Source: Paludibacter sp.
Lineage (GTDB): Bacteria > Bacteroidota > Bacteroidia > Bacteroidales > Paludibacteraceae
Reading direction: 5' to 3'
DNA: 10,841 bases
Assembly: GCA_024709185.1 (NCBI GenBank)
Contig: JANJXE010000230.1
Location: 1-10,841 of the forward strand
Position numbers and translations under genes: made by a program. Position 1 is the stretch's first letter. Each line of letters starts with the position of its first letter. Positions 4,555-10,841 of the stretch are shown in pieces. The notes under the pieces are model-generated. The model was not told the origin of the DNA. It ran no database searches and saw nothing but the letters and a program-made list of their open reading frames with translations.

Positions 4555-6685
4555 TAAAAGAAGAGAAATAGTAGTTCGCTTTGGTATCATCTACCTGCTG
4601 ATCGCCTTTTGTTTTGTGCTGGTGGTTTGGAAAATGGTACAGATTCAGTTTGTAGAAGGTGAAGAATGGATGAAGCTCGCTGAAAAGCAGAAAATCACCG
4701 ATATCATTGTAAAACCCAAAAGGGGCAATATCTATGCTGCTGATGGTCGATTGCTGGCCAGTTCCATTCCTACTTATTATATATACATGGATACCAGGGT
4801 ACCGGCCTTGCGGCTCGAAAATGGCGAGTTGTTTCATTCGAACATCGATTCATTGTCGCTGGCTCTTTCCGATTTCTTTGGCGATCGTACACCCTATGAA
4901 TACCGTCAGCTGTTACGCAAGGGCTACGACAGGCAAACGGGCAATCTGTTGATATATCCGAAACGAATAAGTTATTCGCAGTTGAAGGAATTGCGTAAAT
5001 TGCCACTTTTCCGGCTGGGAAGGATGAAGAGTGGTCTAATCGAGCGTGAATACGTTCGCCGTGTAAAACCCTTTGGATCACTGGCTTCGCGTACAATCGG
5101 CGATGTCTATGCCGACGAGGTTAAAGGTGGACGAAGTGGTCTGGAAGCTTCGTTCAACGACGTGCTGGTGGGTGTGAATGGAGTTTCCACCCGGCAGAAA
5201 GTGGCTAACAAGTATATCGAAACCATGGAGGTGCAGCCTGTCGACGGGATGGATGTCATCTCTTCCATAGATGTAGAGTTACAGGATATTGCCGAGAAGG
5301 CGTTGCGGGATACCATCGATGGTATTGGTGCCGTATCGGGAACGGTTGTAGTGATGGAAGTGGCAACCGGAGCTATTCGCGCCATGGTAAATCTCGATCG
5401 TAACCCCGACACCGGAGAATATTACGAAAGTACCAACCATGCGTTGCGCGATCGGATAGAGCCGGGGTCAACCTTTAAAATTGCATCGTTGATGGCTGTG
5501 CTCGACGAAGGGAAATATTCACTAACCGACGAATTTGATATTCATCACGGAATTTATCCTATCGCCAACCGCATCATGCGCGACCACAATGCTCACCGAG
5601 GAGGCTATCAGCGGCTTTCGGTGGAGGAAATCATCCAGGCTTCGTCGAATGTGGGAACCGCACAAATGGTGATGGGCACCTTTGGCAACAATCCTGCAAA
5701 ATTCATTGAAAAACTGTATTCGTACAGGCTCAACGATTCGCTTCCCATTCAGATGAAAGGGGTGGCCAAGCCCTGGATTAAACATCCCAAAAAGGATAAG
5801 GACCTGTGGTATGCTACCTCATTGCCCTGGATATCGATTGGGTATGAAACAAAAATTCCTCCCATTTATTCGCTTACCTTTTTCAATGCTATTGCCAACA
5901 ACGGAAAAATGGTGAAGCCACTCTTTGTTCATGAAATACGGAAGAATGGTATGACGGTGAAAACCTTTGAGCCTGAGGTGATGGTAAATCAGATATGTAA
6001 ACCTTCGACTCTGAAGGATGTGCAGAAAGCCATGCGGGGAGTGGTGGAAGGAAAATACGCTACCGCCCGTAATGTAAAGTCCAATATCGTAACAGTGGCC
6101 GGAAAAACTGGAACGGCACTGGTTGCGCAGGGCGCAGCCGGATATCGTGCCGGGCAAACCAAGTATAATGTTTCGTTTGCCGGTTATTTTCCGGCCGAAA
6201 ATCCCAAATACAGTTGCATCGTTGTGCTGAATGCTCCCTCGGGAATTCCGTCGGGTGGAAGAATGGCGGGTGCTGTATTTAAGGAAGTGGCCGAACGAAC
6301 TACTATTCTTAAATCGAATCGCACACCTGAAGATCTTAAAAACGACACCCTGCGCATAGAACCACACTGGCCTGTAAGCAGCGGAGGAAATAACCTGGCG
6401 GTACGTAAAGTGCTTACGCAACTTGAAATGCCTCTTGCGGTTTCGGAGTGTAACTGGGTCAAACCCAGTGAAACGCCTATCGACCAGGTACAAATGGAAG
6501 AATTTAAACTGCCAAAAGGACTTATTCCTGATGTTACCGGCATGGGAGCCCGCGATGCTGCCTATCTGCTGGGAAATCTGGGAATGGAAGTGCGCATGAA
6601 GGGCCGCGGAAAAGTAGTCGCCCAGAGTCGTAAACCGGGCACCGCACTGGGCGAAGGCGGTGTCATCGAAATTCAACTGCAATAA
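4547..6685 (+). CDS. ftsI: Penicillin-binding protein 3 (septal transpeptidase) with C-terminal PASTA domain
   Basis: This is a class B penicillin-binding protein of 712 residues that cross-links septal peptidoglycan together with FtsW. A single membrane anchor lies at about residues 12-32 (FGIIYLLIAFCFVLVVWKMV). A pedestal/dimerisation domain follows, starting at RGNIY (59-63), and then the transpeptidase domain. Its three active-site motifs are intact: Ser308-x-x-Lys311 (GSTFKIA), Ser366-Ser367-Asn368 (ASSNVGT) and Lys520-Thr-Gly-Thr523 (GKTGTAL). The last roughly 56 residues (from about 657, LIPDVTGMGARDAAYLL...) form one PASTA domain, making it longer than Escherichia coli FtsI (588 residues). 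The same tail occurs in Bacteroidota relatives and in Gram-positive PBPs. The ATG at 4547 lies inside the end of ftsL, suggesting coupled translation; murE follows after 12 bp. Confidence 0.96.
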   Translation: MTDKRREIVVRFGIIYLLIAFCFVLVVWKMVQIQFVEGEEWMKLAEKQKITDIIVKPKRGNIYAADGRLLASSIPTYYIYMDTRVPALRLENGELFHSNIDSLSLALSDFFGDRTPYEYRQLLRKGYDRQTGNLLIYPKRISYSQLKELRKLPLFRLGRMKSGLIEREYVRRVKPFGSLASRTIGDVYADEVKGGRSGLEASFNDVLVGVNGVSTRQKVANKYIETMEVQPVDGMDVISSIDVELQDIAEKALRDTIDGIGAVSGTVVVMEVATGAIRAMVNLDRNPDTGEYYESTNHALRDRIEPGSTFKIASLMAVLDEGKYSLTDEFDIHHGIYPIANRIMRDHNAHRGGYQRLSVEEIIQASSNVGTAQMVMGTFGNNPAKFIEKLYSYRLNDSLPIQMKGVAKPWIKHPKKDKDLWYATSLPWISIGYETKIPPIYSLTFFNAIANNGKMVKPLFVHEIRKNGMTVKTFEPEVMVNQICKPSTLKDVQKAMRGVVEGKYATARNVKSNIVTVAGKTGTALVAQGAAGYRAGQTKYNVSFAGYFPAENPKYSCIVVLNAPSGIPSGGRMAGAVFKEVAERTTILKSNRTPEDLKNDTLRIEPHWPVSSGGNNLAVRKVLTQLEMPLAVSECNWVKPSETPIDQVQMEEFKLPKGLIPDVTGMGARDAAYLLGNLGMEVRMKGRGKVVAQSRKPGTALGEGGVIEIQLQ

Positions 6686-6697
6686 CACCGACTGAAT

Positions 6698-8158
6698 ATG
6701 ACAGAACAACGAGTACTTAGTCAGCTGATTTATGAACTTCCGGTAATACAGGTAACCGGTAGTGCCAATGTGTTCATCACGTCGATAGAATTCGACTCAC
6801 GGAAAATTACTCCGGGTGCCTTGTTTGTCGCTACATCAGGTACTGCCACCGATGGTCATCAGTACATTGAAACGGCCGTTCAGGCAGGTGCAGTGGCGGT
6901 GGTTTGTGAGCAATTACCTTCACAGCTCAATCCGGAAGTGTGCTATGTTAAAGTGACCAACAGCGCTATTGCATTGGGTTATCTGGCATCGGCCTGGTAC
7001 GATTTCCCATCCTCTAAACTGACCCTGGTGGGGGTTACTGGTACGAACGGTAAGACCACCATTGCTACGCTGTTGTACGAACTCTTCCGGGCTATGGGAC
7101 ATAAAACGGGACTACTTTCCACGGTTGTTAATTATGTTGACACTCTGGCTGTTGAAGCCACCCATACTACTCCCGATGCGTTGTCGATCAACCGACTGAT
7201 GTCGCAAATGGTAGAGGCTGGCTGTTCGTATACATTTATGGAAGTAAGCTCGCATGCCGTGGAACAGGGACGTATTGCCGGACTCGAATTCGACGGAGGG
7301 ATTTTTACCAACCTCACCCGCGATCACCTCGATTATCATCTTACCTTCGAAAATTACCTCAAAGCAAAAAAAGGATTTTTCGACGCTCTACCTGCCACTG
7401 CTTTTGCATTAACCAACGTGGATGATAAAAACGGCCTGGTGATGCTACAGAATACTACGGCCCGTAAATGTACCTATTCGTTGCGGACGATGGCTGATTT
7501 TCATACCCGAATTCTGGAACATGGCTTCGAAGGTATGCTGCTCGACATGAACGATAAAGAAGTGAATGTGTCGTTTATCGGCCGGTTTAATGCCGCCAAC
7601 CTGACAGCTGTATACGGAGCTGCGATGTTGTTGGAGGCCGATGAGCTCGAAGTACTGCGGGTTATGAGTAGTTTGAACTCTGTTTCCGGACGTTTTGAAA
7701 CATTGCGTGCTCCTTTGGGATATACGGCTATTGTGGATTATGCCCATACACCGGATGCCCTGGTGAATGTAATTACCACCATTAACCAGATTTTGCAGGG
7801 AAGTGGCCGGCTGATTACAGTGGTGGGATGTGGAGGCAACCGCGACAAGGGTAAACGACCCATCATGGCGCGCGAAGCTGTGGAAGGCAGCTGGAAAGCG
7901 GTGTTTACCTCCGATAATCCACGCTTCGAAGATCCGCAGGAAATATTGAATGATATGCTGGCCGGGCTCGATCCGGTACAGAAAAGCAAAAGCATTACGA
8001 TTGTTGACCGTCGCGAGGCTATTAAAACGGCCTGTGCGCTCGCTCAGCCCGGCGATGTGGTGCTGGTGGCCGGCAAGGGTCACGAGGATTATCAGATTAT
8101 TCAGGGTGTGAAGTCTCATTTCGACGACCGTGAAGAAGTAAAAAAGTGTTTTGTGTAA
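6698..8158 (+). CDS. murE: UDP-MurNAc-L-Ala-D-Glu:meso-diaminopimelate ligase MurE
   Basis: MurE is the cytoplasmic Mur ligase that adds the third amino acid to the UDP-MurNAc peptide, using ATP. The 486-residue length is usual. The three Mur ligase domains are present. The N-terminal uridine-binding domain includes SIEFDSRKITPGALFVA. The central ATPase domain has the P-loop TGTNGKTT (114-121, Lys119), SSHAVEQGRI and NLTRDHLDYH, and Lys224, which aligns with the carbamylated lysine of Escherichia coli MurE. The C-terminal domain contains DNPR (406-409) followed by FEDP. DNPR is the known signature of enzymes that use meso-diaminopimelate; lysine-adding enzymes carry a different motif here. 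The wall is therefore predicted to be of the meso-DAP type. In many bacteria murF comes next, but here mraY follows after 18 bp, so murF must be elsewhere. Confidence 0.97.
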   Translation: MTEQRVLSQLIYELPVIQVTGSANVFITSIEFDSRKITPGALFVATSGTATDGHQYIETAVQAGAVAVVCEQLPSQLNPEVCYVKVTNSAIALGYLASAWYDFPSSKLTLVGVTGTNGKTTIATLLYELFRAMGHKTGLLSTVVNYVDTLAVEATHTTPDALSINRLMSQMVEAGCSYTFMEVSSHAVEQGRIAGLEFDGGIFTNLTRDHLDYHLTFENYLKAKKGFFDALPATAFALTNVDDKNGLVMLQNTTARKCTYSLRTMADFHTRILEHGFEGMLLDMNDKEVNVSFIGRFNAANLTAVYGAAMLLEADELEVLRVMSSLNSVSGRFETLRAPLGYTAIVDYAHTPDALVNVITTINQILQGSGRLITVVGCGGNRDKGKRPIMAREAVEGSWKAVFTSDNPRFEDPQEILNDMLAGLDPVQKSKSITIVDRREAIKTACALAQPGDVVLVAGKGHEDYQIIQGVKSHFDDREEVKKCFV

Positions 8159-8176
8159 ATTTTAATACGAAAGAAT

Positions 8177-9442
8177 ATGCTCTACCATTTATTCAGCTAT
8201 CTCGACCGCTATTTTGATGTGCCCGGTGCCGGTATGTTCAACTACATCTCGTTCCGTACAGGGTTGGCTTTTATCCTGGCGCTGATGCTTTCGACATTGT
8301 TTGGACGTAGAATAATCGATTTTTTACAAAAAAAGCAAATCGGTGAAACCATTCGCGACCTCGGCCTCGAAGGGCAAATGGCCAAAAAGGGTACTCCCAC
8401 TATGGGTGGAGTGATCATCATCATCGCTATCCTGATCCCAACATTGCTGGTAGCCAATCTGAATAATATTTACATCCTGCTGATGATTATAACCACTGTT
8501 TGGCTGGGGATGATAGGCTTTCTCGATGACTATATCAAGGTGTTTCTTAAAAATAAAGAAGGTCTGAGTGGTAAATCGAAGATAGTAGGGCAGGTGGGAC
8601 TTGGACTTATCGTGGGACTTACCCTGTATCTTAGTCCGGATGTGGTAATACGTGAAAACAAGGAGATTAAGGGCGACAATAATCGCGTGGAGGATGTTCA
8701 TTATGCCAAGGTGGATGTAAAATCAACCCAGTCGACTATCCCATTTTTTAAAAATAACAATCTGAATTATGCCGATGCTTTTAAATCGCTGGGCGATAAG
8801 CAGCAGATTTACGGTTGGATTCTGTTTGTGCTTGTGGTGATTTTTATCGTGACTGCGGTATCAAACGGAGCAAATATTACAGATGGTCTGGATGGGCTGG
8901 CAACCGGTTCTTCGGCCATCATCGGGGTAATACTTGGAATTTTGGCCTATGTGTCGGGTAACGTCAATTACGCAGGTTACCTCAATATAATGTATATCCC
9001 CGGAACAGGGGAGATGGTGGTCTTTGCAGGTGCATTTATCGGTGCAACCATCGGTTTTTTGTGGTACAATTCCTATCCGGCTCAGATTTTTATGGGCGAT
9101 ACGGGTAGTCTGACAATCGGCGGTATCATCGCGGTGTTTGCCATTGCTATCCGGAAAGAATTGCTCATTCCTATCCTGTGCGGTGTGTTCCTGGTTGAAA
9201 ATCTTTCAGTGATGCTGCAGGTTTCCTATTTTAAATATACGAAGAAGAGATATGGTGAAGGAAGGCGCATCTTCAAAATGTCGCCTCTGCACCACCATTT
9301 TCAGAAGCCGGGAGATGGAAGTATTCCGGCCTTGATTCAGAACCCGAAGATTCCGCTTCCGGAATCGAAAATTGTGATTCGTTTCTGGATTATCGGGCTT
9401 ATACTCGGCGTATTAACCATCATCACCCTGAAGATTCGATAA
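8177..9442 (+). CDS. mraY: Phospho-N-acetylmuramoyl-pentapeptide-transferase MraY
   Basis: MraY is the polytopic membrane enzyme that transfers phospho-MurNAc-pentapeptide from UDP to undecaprenyl phosphate, forming lipid I. Family motifs are intact: TPTMGGV, Asp117-Asp118 in [22 protein letters not shown] (Asp236), MGDTGSL (Asp308), and the His triplet 372-374 in [10 protein letters not shown]. About ten membrane helices are expected and many are evident. At 421 residues it is about 60 longer than Escherichia coli MraY (360). Much of the surplus is a hydrophilic stretch at roughly residues 153-210, between two membrane helices on the extracytoplasmic side. It is rich in Asp, Asn and Lys and carries STIPFF (186-191), the counterpart of the conserved VPFF before the next helix. 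Such an extension is usual in Bacteroidota. The murD gene follows after 3 bp. Confidence 0.97.
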   Translation: MLYHLFSYLDRYFDVPGAGMFNYISFRTGLAFILALMLSTLFGRRIIDFLQKKQIGETIRDLGLEGQMAKKGTPTMGGVIIIIAILIPTLLVANLNNIYILLMIITTVWLGMIGFLDDYIKVFLKNKEGLSGKSKIVGQVGLGLIVGLTLYLSPDVVIRENKEIKGDNNRVEDVHYAKVDVKSTQSTIPFFKNNNLNYADAFKSLGDKQQIYGWILFVLVVIFIVTAVSNGANITDGLDGLATGSSAIIGVILGILAYVSGNVNYAGYLNIMYIPGTGEMVVFAGAFIGATIGFLWYNSYPAQIFMGDTGSLTIGGIIAVFAIAIRKELLIPILCGVFLVENLSVMLQVSYFKYTKKRYGEGRRIFKMSPLHHHFQKPGDGSIPALIQNPKIPLPESKIVIRFWIIGLILGVLTIITLKIR

Positions 9443-9445
9443 ATC

Positions 9446-10780
9446 ATGAAGAGGATAGTGATACTGGGCGGAGGAGAAAGTGGAGCCGGGGCAGCAGTGC
9501 TGGCTAAACAGAAAGGATTCGATGTGTTCGTGTCCGATCTGTCGGTGATTAAGCCCGAGTACAAAAGGCTTCTCGATGAGCATGGAATTGCCTGGGAGGA
9601 AAAGCAACATACTGAGTCCTTAATTCTGAATGCTGCTGAAGTGATTAAGAGTCCGGGAATTCCCGATAAAGCACCGTTGATAAAAAAGTTAATCGAAAAG
9701 GGCATTCGTATTATCTCGGAGATCGAATTTGCAGGCCGCTACACTTCCTCCAAAATGATTTGCATCACCGGAAGTAATGGCAAAACCACGACTACCTCGC
9801 TCATTTATCACATTCTGAAAAATGCAGGACTCGATGTGGGGTTGGCCGGAAATATCGGAAACAGTCTGGCGCTGCAGGTGGCTATCGACCCGCACGACTG
9901 TTATGTAGTGGAGCTCAGCAGTTTCCAACTCGATCATATGTTTGAGTTCAAAGCCGATATTGCGGTGTTGCTGAACATCACACCCGACCATCTCGACCGC
10001 TACGAGTATAAATTCGAGAACTATGTGGATGCCAAGTTCAGGATAGCTCAAAATCAAACGGCCGACGATGCTTTTATCTACTGGGAAAACGATCCGGTGG
10101 TGAGTGCCGAACTGGCCAAACGAAAAATTGGTGCGCAACTGTATCCATTTGCCATCGACCGCACCGAAAAAACCAACGCTTTTGTCGAAGAAAATCAGTT
10201 AGTAATACAAACCCTCAATACCCTTTTTACAATGCCACAAAACGAACTAGCATTGAAAGGAATGCACAATACCTATAATTCGATGGCAGCAGGTCTGGCA
10301 GCTACGATACTCCATGTGAAGAAAGAGCAAATCCGTCAGTCGCTCCTCGACTTTAAAGGGGTGGAGCACCGCCTTGAATATGTGGCCACCGTAAAGAATG
10401 TGAGCTATATTAATGATTCAAAGGCGACAAACGTGAACTCCTGCTGGTATGCGCTTCAGAGTATGAAAACGCCGGTGGTTCTGATTTTGGGCGGTACCGA
10501 CAAGGGTAACGACTACAGTGAGATTGAAGCGCTTGTTAAAGAAAAAGTGAGAGCGCTCATCTTTATGGGGCTTGACAATACTGCCTTACATGCTTTTTTT
10601 GACGATAAGATTCAGAAAATAAGCGATGTGCAATCGATGGACGATGCAGTGAAAGAAGCCTACCGACTTGCAAAAGCAGGCGATACCGTGTTGCTGTCGC
10701 CCTGTTGTGCCAGTTTCGACTTATTTAAAAACTACGAAGACCGTGGCGCACAGTTTAAACAATGCGTACGAAATTTATGA
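9446..10780 (+). CDS. murD: UDP-MurNAc-L-alanine:D-glutamate ligase MurD
   Basis: MurD is the cytoplasmic ATP-dependent ligase that adds D-glutamate to UDP-MurNAc-L-alanine, the step just before MurE. The 444-residue length is normal. The N-terminal Rossmann-like domain begins IVILGGGESGAGAAVLAKQKG. The ATPase domain has the P-loop GSNGKTT (109-115, Lys113), ELSSFQLDHM, NITPDHLDRY, and Lys197 in DAKFRI, which corresponds to the carbamylated lysine of Escherichia coli MurD. The C-terminal domain contains NDSKATN (323-329) and LILGGTDKGNDY. The protein ends with LLSPCCASFDLFKNYEDRG and FKQCV, close to the usual family ending. The stop codon overlaps the presumed ftsW start (ATGA at 10777-10780), so the two are probably translationally coupled. 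Confidence 0.97.
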   Translation: MKRIVILGGGESGAGAAVLAKQKGFDVFVSDLSVIKPEYKRLLDEHGIAWEEKQHTESLILNAAEVIKSPGIPDKAPLIKKLIEKGIRIISEIEFAGRYTSSKMICITGSNGKTTTTSLIYHILKNAGLDVGLAGNIGNSLALQVAIDPHDCYVVELSSFQLDHMFEFKADIAVLLNITPDHLDRYEYKFENYVDAKFRIAQNQTADDAFIYWENDPVVSAELAKRKIGAQLYPFAIDRTEKTNAFVEENQLVIQTLNTLFTMPQNELALKGMHNTYNSMAAGLAATILHVKKEQIRQSLLDFKGVEHRLEYVATVKNVSYINDSKATNVNSCWYALQSMKTPVVLILGGTDKGNDYSEIEALVKEKVRALIFMGLDNTALHAFFDDKIQKISDVQSMDDAVKEAYRLAKAGDTVLLSPCCASFDLFKNYEDRGAQFKQCVRNL

Positions 10781-10841
10781 ACTCACTATTAAAAAAATAC
10801 CTCCGGGGCGATTTTACACTGTGGGCAGTGTTTGTTGGACT
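10777..10841 (+). CDS. ftsW: Cell division protein FtsW, N-terminal fragment (cut by window edge)
   Basis: Only 21 complete codons are visible: MNSLLKKYLRGDFTLWAVFV and one more residue. A short basic segment (KKYLRGD) followed by the start of a hydrophobic stretch is how Bacteroidota FtsW proteins begin, and ftsW directly follows murD in this operon type. FtsW is the SEDS-family septal peptidoglycan glycosyltransferase that works with the FtsI encoded upstream. The ATG at 10777 overlaps the murD stop by 4 bp. An in-frame ATG at 10762 would add five residues and is less likely. The identification rests mostly on gene order, because too little sequence is visible for family motifs. Confidence 0.75.
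   Translation, partial: MNSLLKKYLRGDFTLWAVFVG

Noticed and set aside
5819..6709. 296-codon minus-strand open frame opposite the 3' half of ftsI
   Set aside because: It is fully antisense to a conserved transpeptidase and PASTA domain, the translation is rich in His, Arg, Phe and Ser with no recognisable motif, and no promoter-like element precedes it. It is a shadow of ftsI codon use.
7445..8119. 224-codon minus-strand open frame opposite murE
   Set aside because: Antisense to the conserved C-terminal half of murE, with low-complexity His/Ser/Asn-rich translation and no family features.
9689..10138. 149-codon minus-strand open frame opposite murD
   Set aside because: Antisense to the murD ATPase domain, including the P-loop; nothing independent supports it.

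Overview
The window looks like chromosomal DNA from a member of the phylum Bacteroidota, probably class Bacteroidia. Four observations support this. The promoter-like sites match the Bacteroidota pattern (TTG near -33, TAnnTTTG near -7). Shine-Dalgarno sequences are nearly absent. The division cluster has the Bacteroidota order mraZ-rsmH-ftsL-ftsI-murE-mraY-murD-ftsW, with no murF between murE and mraY. Several proteins carry Bacteroidota-style features: a PASTA-tailed FtsI, a short divergent FtsL, and a MraY with an enlarged extracytoplasmic loop. GC content is intermediate and even, with no sign of recent gene acquisition.

Left part (1-2417). A minus-strand gene for an exported protein of unknown function starts at 337 and runs off the left edge. 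Divergent from it is a two-gene plus-strand unit: an exported cysteine-type glutathione peroxidase (541-1077) whose stop overlaps the start of rimM (1074-1592), the 16S rRNA/30S maturation factor. Converging on rimM with a 6-bp gap is a minus-strand PlsC-like acyltransferase (1599-2417). A hairpin followed by a T-rich tract, read on the plus strand just inside that gene's 3' end, may terminate the gpx-rimM transcript.

Middle (2418-2763). This 346-bp non-coding divergent region is the most structured part of the window. It holds a consensus promoter for the acyltransferase, a palindrome overlapping that promoter, a 20-bp imperfect direct repeat, several copies of TATCAACA/TGTTGATA, and a segment of about 90% AT. 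It ends with a tandem GTGGGGAATT repeat overlapping the mraZ promoter, which is a good candidate for the MraZ autoregulatory operator.

Right part (2764-10841). This is the start of the dcw (division and cell wall) operon, tightly packed with gaps of -8 to 39 bp. MraZ is the transcriptional regulator. RsmH methylates 16S rRNA. FtsL and FtsI (PBP3) belong to the septal peptidoglycan machine. MurE and MurD add amino acids to the cytoplasmic UDP-MurNAc peptide, and the DNPR motif in MurE predicts meso-diaminopimelate. MraY makes lipid I. FtsW, the septal polymerase partner of FtsI, has only its first 21 codons here.

I found no mobile element, CRISPR array, tRNA or rRNA, and no convincing undescribed system. 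The coding content is ordinary core genome; what merits a second look is the regulatory DNA in front of mraZ.
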